Source: Dimorphilus gyrociliatus | Taxonomy: Eukaryota > Annelida > Polychaeta > Dinophilidae | Assembly (NCBI GenBank): GCA_904063045.1 | Contig: CAJFCJ010000005.1 | Coordinates: 243,310 to 307,309 of the forward strand | Direction: 5' to 3' | Length of the DNA stretch: 64,000 bases | Part shown: positions 44,765-55,400 of the stretch, one piece after another | Layout of the letters: each line of letters opens with the position of its first letter | Numbering within the stretch: the stretch's first letter is position 1 | Position numbers and translations under genes: made by a program | Notes under the pieces: generated by a model | Told to the model about the DNA's origin: nothing | What the model saw: the letters and a program-made list of their open reading frames with translations, nothing else | Database searches by the model: none

Positions 44765-46575
44765 TAGGAACAATGCAATTTCTCAAGAGGAACCCTTAAG
44801 CATTCTATTTTGTAGTAGTATACTTTGATATATCCTGTTTTTATCTAGAATCGTTGTATCTTCTGTGCAGTAATGATATATTATATTACAAGTAGTTCAA
44901 AAATATATATATTTATATATAATCATATATTATAGAAGCCGTTAAAATCGCCATTTCACGAGGACGGTTTAAAAGTCACCGAACAACAAAGTATTGCAAT
45001 TCATACTTCAGATGCCGTCTCTTTGTCTACTATCCTGACTTTTAAAAGAGACTAGCGACATCTATTTTCTATAAAGTTTTAGGCCTACTACATAATATTG
45101 CTAACATTTACCAAGATTTGGTTTTAGTTAACTATAAATTGGTTGATTCGTATTCCGAGTAAAAGGAAATTTGACTTTTAATCCTTTAAAAAAATAATCA
45201 ATGAAGAGTTAGTTGTAGTAGAGAAAATGCTTCAAGTCCCGGCATTGATTATTTAATTTTGGAGAAAAGGCTGAAATTAATCGAACTAATTGTTCTATTG
45301 ATAAATGAATACATTATTTTTACCGGGTTTTCGGGAAAGACTCTTTCCAAAGTCAACAAGAATTCAGAGGAAATTTTAATAATAAATATTCAAAGTTAAT
45401 TATTCATGAAAAACGGAACAAATTTCTTTTAAAAATGACAATATAACACTTTTTTTAAGGATTTTCTATAAGATAAAATCGATATACAATACAGTTGTAT
45501 GTGTGTGAATGCTTTAAAGGATAATGAAGGAACATAACTCCTTTCTTTTCGACAGGGTTAATCTATATAATAAATTTAAAATAGTTTAGTGCAATTAGTA
45601 TAGCACACAACTAAGGATTAGGTATAAGATCAGCCGGAAGTTGAGTTGAAAGGTAAATGCATATTCTTTAAAATAAATTATCAATATCTTAATCTTAAAA
45701 TCTCCCTCATTTTGAATGTATTCCCCTGTTTAATCATTGTATTTTTTTGCAAGTTTTGTATTGAATGTGATTATAAACAATCTTTAAATTGATTTTCTTT
45801 GAACAACTGAAATTTCTAGTGTAAAATTAAAAAAAGATTATGATATTTTTCACTTTTTTATTATTCTCTCTTTTTCAATTATACTAATAAAGAATCTTTT
45901 GGGTTTTCCTTTGCCTGTGAATCATACCTGATTGTTATTAAAGTTTATTGACCCCCCCCCCCCCCCCTTTATATATTAATACTAGTTACCACAAATGTAT
46001 GTTTGTAGGCCTTAGATTCTTTTATACTTCATTGAAACTTGTTATTTAATAGACAAGTAGGAGGATTAACACCTTCTAATCCAAAAACATTTCAAAGACG
46101 AAAGAAAAGAGAAAATCTTTATTCTGGATCAAACTGAATTCTAGTAGCATACAAAGTTTGGGTTTTTTAATATCCGTTTCCATTTGGAGGAAATATGACT
46201 TAAACGCCGACTAAATTTTAATAAGCATAACTTATATAGAGGCTGAAAATAATCAATAAACATATACTAATATAACCTGTCTTTACCGTTTAATTCAGAT
46301 ATTCAACGAGAACAACTAACTATAGAATGCGTATAATCAATTAATGGTCAATAAATCTCCCTAGTGTTCTATCGAGAGAAAATGTCTTAATTTGAAACTG
46401 CGACTTTGCAGTTCAGCTTAAATTTTGTCTTTGTGCTTGAAATTTTGTTATGTAAGCACGTTTAGATCTTTTAATAAGAAGCTGTATAAAAGATTGTGCA
46501 AATCTCATTTATTCTTCGTCTTCCTTCTAACAGCATCAGAATCGTTAAACTGTTTAATATTTCTCTCCTGCATAG
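44765..46575. other. Intergenic region upstream of the TRPM-like gene
   Basis: About 1.8 kb with no supported exon. It contains a 16-base C homopolymer at 45952-45967 and, near 45,590-45,660, a sequence faintly like a decayed tRNA (see findings). The promoter of the channel gene lies at the right end. Confidence 0.5.
45952..45967. repeat. C16 homopolymer
   Basis: Sixteen consecutive C in an otherwise AT-rich region; unusual against this background and likely unstable in length. Confidence 0.9.
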
Positions 46576-49500
46576 ATGGCTACGAGCTTCAACTATCAAA
46601 TTGAATTGCAATCCTTAAAAAGATACTTGGATGACAATAACTTTGAATATGAAAGCTGCTGTTACATAGGAAATTTTCCTGATCCAAAGCGATTTATATC
46701 AGGAGAGTTTATTAAATTTGTAGAGGTAGTTTTTCCAGCAAATACAATACTAATAGTGGAAGATGAGCATCTATTCTCTTTAATTACTGAGCTAATAATG
46801 TCGGAGAAACTCGATTTTACAGTGACTTTGATAGAAAAACGAGGTATTACAATGCAGTTGTGTAATATTGCCGTAGAAAGTTTCCATTTACCATTTAACC
46901 TACAAAACGATATAGATTTTGTCCAATTTATGAAAAATTGTCAAAAATTCTTTCTTATGAATTGTATAAAACAAAAGCAGAATTTGTTTACGTACGTTTT
47001 TCTAGTAGAGAATATCGACGAAAATCTGGAACAATTGAAAATCTGGTATTTTAATAAGGCTTTATTAAAATCTAAATATAATAATCAAAGAAACAGTACA
47101 ATCTTTTATTTTGGTAAAGAAATTGATGTTATAAATATGCTTAACACTTTAGAGAATGATATTATAAATTGCGCATCAGAATTTACTAATAGACTGTGTG
47201 AAGATGAAGTGATCGCTTCCTTGGAGAGACAAAATCTTCAGAAAAGAAGAAATATTAAAGATTTTGCTGTTGATCATTTAAAAGATTGTCTTTTAAATCA
47301 TGTTATATCGTCGGACTTTCACAACACTACTCTGGAAAAAGAGCTTAAACTTGATTTTACTAATACAGTATTCCTTAATCATTTTACCAAAGAGCTATTA
47401 AATACTAAGAGACGTTACTTTTCAAAATGTAAGGCAAGCTTTCTAGAATGTTTAATGGATCCGAATCAAAAGTTAAGCGATACAATAAGACAAAAGTATG
47501 TGGACTATTTCAATAGTTTCTTTATGCAAAAGCTCAATTTCGTAAAGCATGCTACTGTAAATAAGAAAAGTATCTTCTTTTTGGACGACGAAAGTATTAA
47601 AGATGAACTTGATAGTATTTTCTCCGAAGAGATTCTTTCCTTATGCTCAAATATGGAAAACAATCTTCGACAATCGAATATAAGTTCGCTCAAGAAATTT
47701 GTTACGGATGTAAGTTCTCAGAACCTTGTAAAAAATGAACTGAATGACGAAGATGAACCGGCATTATCAACAAATGTAGCAGTTGGTAATGATTTCGCGG
47801 AGGACAAGACAAAAGGTCAACTCCTATCGTTTACTTTTTTAACAGTTGTTCAAGAAAACGACTTTCTTATCTATCTGAAAGAGAAATATTTGACAATCGT
47901 TAGAGATCTTTTATGCAAAGTCAATCAACAAATTAAAGAAGAACAAATCCAAGAGTTTTCGCAAAGAATGACAAAGATCCTACAAGATTATCAACTTGAT
48001 AAGTTCACTATCGACAGTTGTATCAAACAACTGCAAGATATTATGAAAAACGAGGAGAAATTTGAAAATATAAACGATTATAATAAGAAAGTGAAAGAAA
48101 GCTTTACGAATGAACTTTTAATAATTCCTGAAATTGAATCGTTTATGGATACGATTAAAAGAGAAGATCCAATAAAACACAATCTGGAAACCGAATTGGT
48201 TAGGACTGAAAAAGATCTTATAGAACATTTAGGTCTGGAAGAAGTAGACGCTAAGGATTTTTTAGGAAATATAAGCAAATCCGTTAGATCTCGACCATCA
48301 TCTACTATTTCTTTCGTCGGAAAAGCCTCCACATACAAGCAGTTTTCGTTTAACGTTACTCTCCTAAATCAAATTTTGAACATTTCCAATGAAGATAACG
48401 ACGATAGTAAAGTAATCTATAGGAAAGTATCAGCAATTTTTAAAGAACAAATAAAGTATTTAAAGAACAAACTACAAGATCTGGAGATAAGTAACTCTGG
48501 TCAGATACTTTTATCAAAATTCTTCCTTATTTTCCTCTTAAGAAATGAGATTTATTTCTTTAAGGAAGACGATTTAAATAGATTGAGTTATTCTACTTCT
48601 TGTATTACTAGAATAAGATATGGCGATAATTCAAATGATGAATATTCATCATTACCAAATAATGATAATAAATTTAAAAAAGTCATACAAAAAGATCTGG
48701 ATTTTCATGGCGAAAACTACTTGGAACAGTTGAATAGTAAATTACCCGAATGGTTTTCGATTCTGTTCGAAGTAGACTCTGATAAATCCTTATTTAGCAA
48801 CCTAAAAAATATAGATTACTACTTGTATAAGATAGATGATGTTAAATTAATCATTCTAAAAATTATGGACCATACTTTGGGACATGATACTGGAATATTC
48901 TATCAACCATTTGAAGATCCCGTTTGGGATCTTATCATTTTTGGCACTTTAACTTGTAACACTGACCTAATTAATTGTTTAATTGGCGAAGTGAATCCAA
49001 TTAGTGCTTGTCTGATTATTTCAATTGTTTATAAAAATCTCGCTCACTATTGTGGCAGTATTAAAAGTGATATGAATCTGGCATATGAAGAAAAGTTTAC
49101 TGCTCTACACGAAGAATACTCTAAATTAGCAAATACCATATTTTCTGAGTTATATGATAGGGAACATTTTGAAGCATATATTACCATTTCATCAACGCCC
49201 GTCTTTTCAAGGAAAACAATGTATAAGGACTTTGATGATGAATCTAAAACGGAGACGGATACTGTAATCAACTTAGCAGCTGAACATAATTTGTCACATA
49301 TTCTTGTAGAAAGACGATTGGTTCCATTTCTGAATAGTTCCTGGCAAGGTAGCGAAGGTAGATACCTTATTAGTAAGATAATACTTCGAGCTTTTTTCAC
49401 CCTAATTATAATGGCTCACATTGGCTACTATGTAATAATACAAATTACATTCGAACTAAATAAGGATCTCTTTGAATTTAGCAGTTTCCTATGTATGATA

Positions 49501-50541
49501 CTGTACGCTCTAGGATTTATTGTGGATGAAATACAAGATGTCTACGCCATAATACTCAAATCGTTAGATTATCATCTAAAGTTTAAGAAGAATATACGAA
49601 AACTGCAAAAAGTGAAATATAATATTTTTAACAAAGTTGCAAAAGATGTTTGGAAAAGTTACTTTAAAAATGGTTGGAACGTTATTGACTATTCATGTAT
49701 TATAGCTTTTCTTATCTCTATATTATTAAAACTATTAATTGAAACGAATTATTCGATTGCTACTAGATTATCGTTCGGTATTACTGCAATTCTTCTATCT
49801 TTAAAATTTCTTCAATTTTTAACAATATTCAAAAGTTTTGGATATTTAATAGTTGCTATGATATTGATGGTTAAAGACATTCTGCTATTTGTAACTATCT
49901 TCCCTATGTTTGTCTTTAGTTTTGGTATTGCATATTTCGGCTTTATGAAAGTTGTATATGACGAAAGGCCGTTTAATGAAGTCATGGGTGAACTCTCTTT
50001 TTTAGAATTTTGGGTAGTTGTCGGTGAAATGAATACAGATAAAGTGAATGAAGATGTTGCAGCAGTTAAAAAGGTAGCGCCGTTTTCTTCTCTGGGAAAT
50101 GTACTTCATGGTGTTTATGCTATTGTTACCAATATTCTACTATTAAATATTTTAATTGCTAAATTCGCCTCATCCTACATTAAAGCCGAGGAAAAAGCAG
50201 TTAATCTATGGGCAGCCGAAATTGTTCAGAGGATCTACGAATATAAACAAAAGTTCTTTCTGCCACCTCCATTAAACATCTTTGGTTTACTTTTTCTGGC
50301 TATAAGAAATGCTATCTTTTGCCGAGGAAGTCAAGTCGCACCAAGCAAATATGTGAACGGTATTACCAAAGATATATGCAGAGAAGTTGTTCAAGAAGTT
50401 GTTCTAAAGAAGAACAACGAATTGAATAATAGAGAAAAAAAGTCAATTCTGACGGAAGCCTACATCTTTGAATCAACTATCAGATGGAAATCCGAAAATT
50501 CTCAACTTGTTAAAATTTTGAAAGAAATATCTCAGTTGTAA
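46576..50541 (+). CDS. TRPM-like cation channel, uninterrupted coding exon
   Basis: 1,321 residues in one open frame. The C-terminal third carries the signs of the TRPM family: a cytoplasmic homology segment with paired helices before S1 (D-P-V-W-D-L-I-I-F, then A-I/L-rich helices to S-W-Q-G near residue 930), six membrane helices from about 935 to 1205 (G-W-N-V-I-D-Y-S before S3), a pore-side W-V-V-V-G-E-M segment, S6 with L-L-N-I-L-I-A-K-F, and a TRP-helix region ending L-P-P-P-L-N-I-F. The N-terminal 700 residues are low in recognisable features and helical; the TRPM SLOG-type region is not evident, nor is a kinase or Nudix domain at the C-terminus. Protein probably acts as a plasma membrane or organelle cation channel. 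Absence of introns stands out in an intron-rich window. Confidence 0.85.
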   Translation: MATSFNYQIELQSLKRYLDDNNFEYESCCYIGNFPDPKRFISGEFIKFVEVVFPANTILIVEDEHLFSLITELIMSEKLDFTVTLIEKRGITMQLCNIAVESFHLPFNLQNDIDFVQFMKNCQKFFLMNCIKQKQNLFTYVFLVENIDENLEQLKIWYFNKALLKSKYNNQRNSTIFYFGKEIDVINMLNTLENDIINCASEFTNRLCEDEVIASLERQNLQKRRNIKDFAVDHLKDCLLNHVISSDFHNTTLEKELKLDFTNTVFLNHFTKELLNTKRRYFSKCKASFLECLMDPNQKLSDTIRQKYVDYFNSFFMQKLNFVKHATVNKKSIFFLDDESIKDELDSIFSEEILSLCSNMENNLRQSNISSLKKFVTDVSSQNLVKNELNDEDEPALSTNVAVGNDFAEDKTKGQLLSFTFLTVVQENDFLIYLKEKYLTIVRDLLCKVNQQIKEEQIQEFSQRMTKILQDYQLDKFTIDSCIKQLQDIMKNEEKFENINDYNKKVKESFTNELLIIPEIESFMDTIKREDPIKHNLETELVRTEKDLIEHLGLEEVDAKDFLGNISKSVRSRPSSTISFVGKASTYKQFSFNVTLLNQILNISNEDNDDSKVIYRKVSAIFKEQIKYLKNKLQDLEISNSGQILLSKFFLIFLLRNEIYFFKEDDLNRLSYSTSCITRIRYGDNSNDEYSSLPNNDNKFKKVIQKDLDFHGENYLEQLNSKLPEWFSILFEVDSDKSLFSNLKNIDYYLYKIDDVKLIILKIMDHTLGHDTGIFYQPFEDPVWDLIIFGTLTCNTDLINCLIGEVNPISACLIISIVYKNLAHYCGSIKSDMNLAYEEKFTALHEEYSKLANTIFSELYDREHFEAYITISSTPVFSRKTMYKDFDDESKTETDTVINLAAEHNLSHILVERRLVPFLNSSWQGSEGRYLISKIILRAFFTLIIMAHIGYYVIIQITFELNKDLFEFSSFLCMILYALGFIVDEIQDVYAIILKSLDYHLKFKKNIRKLQKVKYNIFNKVAKDVWKSYFKNGWNVIDYSCIIAFLISILLKLLIETNYSIATRLSFGITAILLSLKFLQFLTIFKSFGYLIVAMILMVKDILLFVTIFPMFVFSFGIAYFGFMKVVYDERPFNEVMGELSFLEFWVVVGEMNTDKVNEDVAAVKKVAPFSSLGNVLHGVYAIVTNILLLNILIAKFASSYIKAEEKAVNLWAAEIVQRIYEYKQKFFLPPPLNIFGLLFLAIRNAIFCRGSQVAPSKYVNGITKDICREVVQEVVLKKNNELNNREKKSILTEAYIFESTIRWKSENSQLVKILKEISQL

Positions 50542-50792
50542 TTAAATTGATTTAAAAATGAACTTGAATTAATGCACTTGATTACCTTTTAATAACTCAC
50601 GACTATTATTAATATAGTTATAAACTGTAAGCATATGTTGATAACTAAATATAAACTTGTTATAAAGTATCTTTACTTATTATTGACACATTTGAGATTG
50701 TACAATAAGCAAAATCTACACAATAGATTATTCATAGTGTATAGATACTGTCTAGAATTGTTAATTCTAGATTAAGCCATATATAGGTATAT

Positions 50793-51677
50793 AGTGGTCG
50801 ACAAAAAAATCCGGACACCATAAATTTCGATAGGCCAAACATTATAAATCTTTTTCACCAGCAAAAAAGATTTGTTTTTTATTTGTCAGGTATAAAATAG
50901 TAGTTTAAAGTTTGATATATACATGAGTTTCTTTTAAATATCATTTAGATAAGTTTTCACATAAGTGTTTTTGTTTTCTTATTATCCATTTTTTGATGAT
51001 TTTTTTTCTTATTTGGCCATGAGACATTATTACTCGGACGATGGTTTGGGGATTAATATTTTTATTATTTTTGAATATGACAATCCTCATTTGCAATACA
51101 TTTGCTAATCCTAATTATTTCTGTTAGCTTCTTTGTACGACCCCTGTTCTCTTGTTGTGGTGGCTGATATCTCAAAATGTCACTAATGGTAGATGGTGCC
51201 ATTCCCAAAGCCCTTGCAGTTGCCCTAATTTTTCCCAATTCTTCGTATTTCTTAAATACTAGATTCCTAACCTCTTTACCCCATGCCATAATTAAGTAAA
51301 TAGAATTTAAAGTTAACTACAGTAATTAAAATAGATCAAAAGTGATTACTTAACTTTGAAAATTAGTTTTGTCAAAAAAAATTTCTGTTTGGGATGTTAA
51401 TTTGAATCCAAAACCGGAAACAAAACGGATGTGCGGTTAATAACGTCTCACGGCCAAATAAAGAAAACATTAATTAAAATTAGTAAAAAATTTTTTCCTA
51501 TTAATATTCACAAATATGATAATTTTGTGATTTTTTTTTCAATATTACATAAATATAACCCTTTATCAATGTAAATTGCCTAAAAAAACTAATTTCAAAC
51601 TAAAAAACATATTTTTGGGGTGATTTAAAAATTGGCCTATCAAAATTTACAGTGTCCCGGTTTTTTAGTCCACCACT
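50793..51677. mobile_element. Short non-autonomous Tc1/mariner-like element
   Basis: About 885 bases bounded by imperfect inverted repeats of at least 45 bases. The left end reads AGTGGTCGACAAAAAAATCC and ends with GATAGGCCAA; the right end, reverse-complemented, reads AGTGGTGGACTAAAAAACCG and ends with GATAGGCCAA. Both ends lie next to TA dinucleotides, as expected for this superfamily. The only gene inside is a truncated transposase start; no DDE domain remains, so mobility would need an enzyme from elsewhere. Confidence 0.8.
51065..51289 (-). pseudogene. Truncated Tc1-like transposase, helix-turn-helix part only
   Basis: 74 residues from an ATG at 51287-51289. The sequence shows a Tc1/pogo-type helix-turn-helix: an (V/F)-x-K-Y-x-E-L-G helix, A-T-A-R-A-L-G-M-A-P-S-T-I-S as turn plus recognition helix, then a G-R-T-K-K linker like the GRPR hook of Tc1 proteins. 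The frame stops right after the linker and no catalytic domain follows in any frame. It could still bind the element ends. Confidence 0.7.
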
Positions 51678-52497
51678 TACTTGTCCTAAGATTTAACAGC
51701 GATTATAGAGAGTTCAACGCCGGAAGTTTTATGGTTTATGAAAAGTTATCGATTGTCTTGTTCAGATACAATTAATACCGTCATATTAAAAGCACCAGAC
51801 TCTGAGTATATAGAATTAATACAGTACTTTCTTTAAAGAAACGAATATAACCTTTATTAATTTATTATATTTTTGTGCTTTCCGGGAAAGGTTTTGCACT
51901 TGATAACCTTTTCCGAAATCAATATCATTTATTGGAAATTTAAGTTCAGTTTGCTATTAACGAGAAGAGAATTAATGCTTTTGTTTATATAATGTAGTTA
52001 TTTTCAACACTTTAATGATTTACAACATATATATCTTTTACCTTATATACAGTGATATAGAGCGTACAGTATAGCTATGTTCTAGTTTGAGAAGAGGATA
52101 TTGTATGTCATGTAAATATTCTCATTGTAACAGAAATTTTGCTGTATAGCAAATTCTACAACGTAGAAAATAATACTTATAAGAGCACAGAAGAGGCTTA
52201 AGAAGTTGCCATAAAGAAAAATACTATTGATTTAGCATATTTTGAAAAATCAATTGATATTTTGAACTAATGAAGTAAACGTAAATTTGAATGATATTGG
52301 TACTATATATACCATTTTATTCTTACGACATTCAGATTTCATATAATCCTCTACTATTTCAAAGCCACTTCTTTGTTCATTAGACCATATTTTGTTAAAA
52401 CAGAAGCCAATTTTACAATATAAACTCAAGACAAACGTTAAATTCTTTAACGTTCTATTTTAATGTTTAATTACTTTAGTTGGATATAAAATTGTAA

Positions 52498-55400
52498 TTA
52501 CAATAACAAACACGTGGACGACTTTCTCGAATTTGAATCCTTCTGAGAACTGTCTTGTTCATGTTTCTGCTTCTCTCCATTAAAATATTCTCTTTCTTTT
52601 TGAAGTCTTTCTTTTTCTAACTCAAACTGCTGTCTTTCCGCTTCAATTCTCTTCCTTTCTTCTTCAATTTCTATTAATTCTCGTTCTTTACGTCTCTTTT
52701 CCTTAGACAACTCTTTCTCTGTTCTATCATCATCTTCTTGCGGAAGAATACACTCGCTTTTAACTGCCATATTTAAATTTTTACTTTCATTTTCAACACT
52801 ACCATTTTCGAAATTTGTGACATTTCTATCTGATAGAACTTTTACATTATCCTTCAGGTTAGAATCAACTGGAATATTTTCGGAATCCTCCTTATAAGCT
52901 GGCAAATATTTGCAACCAGGCGCATTCATATCAATTTTCGAAATTAATTGATTAAACTCATCGTCTTCCCATAGTTTATCATCTTTCTTCCTGTGAAAAC
53001 CTATATATAACAGTTGTGTAAATACCATTGACATTGGTCCCTCTGGAGGCCACTTCATATTGTCTAATAATAATGGTATGATTGGTTTATTTAATGCTCC
53101 CGATAATGAAACTTCTCTTCGACAATTAGCACTTAAAGCATATTTCGGTGTGACACAGGAAATAACAACTCTACAACCTCTGATTCCTTTATCAATTTTA
53201 TCAAATAGTGAATCTCCACCACCCATTTGCATTATGTCCAGCCAACAATGATATCCCAATCCACTCAACTTCTTATATAGGCGTTTGATTTGAGGTTGTT
53301 TATCCCATTGATAAGAGATGAAAACATCGGGACTTATCACTTCTTCTTCTTCACTTTTAGCATTCGATGTTTTGGATTCTACAGCCTTTTGCTCTCTCTT
53401 TGGTATTATTATTTCTTCTTCAGGTGGATTCATCCATCCAGCATATGGAGAATCTTTAGTTATTAATTTCATATCCGGAACAACATAGTATCGAATTTGC
53501 ATCAGTAGTTCTTGAAATTTAGGAGGCATCCAAAATACAGTATCACCTTTTTGCATGCCTCCATTTTTGAAGAATTGAACATATAGATATTCCGACATAA
53601 TTGGACCCATTGGACCAGCAGGCGGCCATTGTAGTTTTTCCATAAGTAAAGGAATCATTGGTTTACCAAGGTTAGTTGATAGATTTACTTCTCTACAACA
53701 ATTGGCTGATTTTGCATATTTCTCACTTACACAGCTAATGATTACTTTAGCTGATCTTACACCATCATCAATTTTTGCATATAGTTTATCGCCTCCACCC
53801 ATTTGACCAATGTCCATCCAGGCTTTAAAGCCGGCCATCTCTAGGTGTTTCTTTAACATTTTAACTTCTTGTTGATGTCCCCATTGATAGCTGAGGAATA
53901 TTTCGGGTTTTTCAAATTCTTCGTCTTCATCATCTTTAACAACATTTTTGACAGAAGCTAAAGCATTTTCTACAATTTCTGCAGCGTCGAGTCTGTTCAT
54001 TTCTTTCAAATTATTTAAAATAGCAAAAGTAGCTTCTCTAGTTTTGTGTGTAGCGAACCATTCGTCCAACATTGACAGACAAGGATCTGGTTGAGTAGCC
54101 CAATTTCGAATATCATCATTAGAATAGTTCAATTTCATAGAGAGAAGTCTCCAATCATTATCAGATTGATCATTCATTAATTCAGAAACATGACGAGACC
54201 ATGCTGGAGCGTGTGATAGAGTCATATGATTTAATTGTTCAACTCTTTCGTCGAGTCCTTTGATTGTATATTCAATTTGATCAATGCGTTTCTTTGTTTC
54301 TTTTACATCTTGTTTTACATCAGCAACATCTTTCTTTGTTTCTTTAACATCGGTATCGAGAACAACAATCTTTTCTTCATTTTCAGTGACTCTGGAATCA
54401 AGGTTATCGATATCTTCCCTCTGTTCTTGAACATCATTGGCAACCGTTTCTAAAGATCTACCTTCAAGTTCATCTATGACGGCCATTGCGGCTTCTTTCA
54501 ATTGTGGATTTTCTTTTAATTTTTCAATTTGCTTTCTATAATTGGAAACAACTTGATGGTAGCTTTGTGATAATATCCGAAAAGTATAAAGGCATGATTT
54601 CATAAAGTCAGGATTTACTGTTGTAACAAAATCCCAAATTGCTGGACAGTAGAACTCAGCTAACTCTTTTGTTTTACAGAATTCTGGTATAACTGTCATT
54701 AGCGGGTATTTCGTAGTCTTCATATTAGCAACAATGATTTTATGATAATCTTTAAATAGATGAAAATGTGAATTTGCCAATTTTCCTAAAGATTTAGTTG
54801 TAGTTCCACAATAATCTGTTGAAGTTATAGATATGAGATATTTGAAAATTTCGTCTGTTATCTTTTGAGGTTGATTTGAGACAATTTGTTCAATTAATTG
54901 CGTCATATAGACTGTAAAATAGGGTTCATTTGCGTCTGCAATATCGATAAGAGTTGTAAAGTTTTCATAAATATAATCGGGGCATATATTGTAGAGTGGA
55001 GGGATTTTTGCTGAAATTAAAAAATGAATTAATAAGTCTGTTAATAAAGTTTTATGTTTATTTTTATTTACAAAACTGAGTAATTTCTGGATTTTGTAAG
55101 AATTCGTCAAAAAACTCTTTGGCTGAAGTAACATCCAAAAGGTCTGGTTGATTGGTTAATTGAGAGAGTAGAGAGACGGCAAGGTTCTATTTTTTTTTAA
55201 AATAAAGAGGATACTTGTATAATATATTTTAATACTGTTTACTTGTAGCGTGACGTCATCCTCTTGTTGCTTCAATTTACGCACACTATCAATAATGGGT
55301 TTAACAAATTCGGTATACTGACTATGCTATAAGGAGTATGTAAGAAAATTTTGAAGATGTTTTGAATACTTAACGAAAGAATAATTCAATTTTTTCATAC

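Larger units (their letters stand above)
50542..52497. other. Intergenic region holding a Tc1-like element
   Basis: About 2 kb between the convergent channel gene (+) and TIR copy 2 (-). The element at 50793-51677 fills much of it; the remaining flanks show no exon or other repeat. Confidence 0.55.

Noticed and set aside
53060-53251. 63-residue open frame antisense to TIR2, identical in all three TIR genes
   Set aside because: It is the complement of the strongly conserved TIR2 coding sequence (also at 13907-14098 and 58806-58997); conservation follows from the sense strand.
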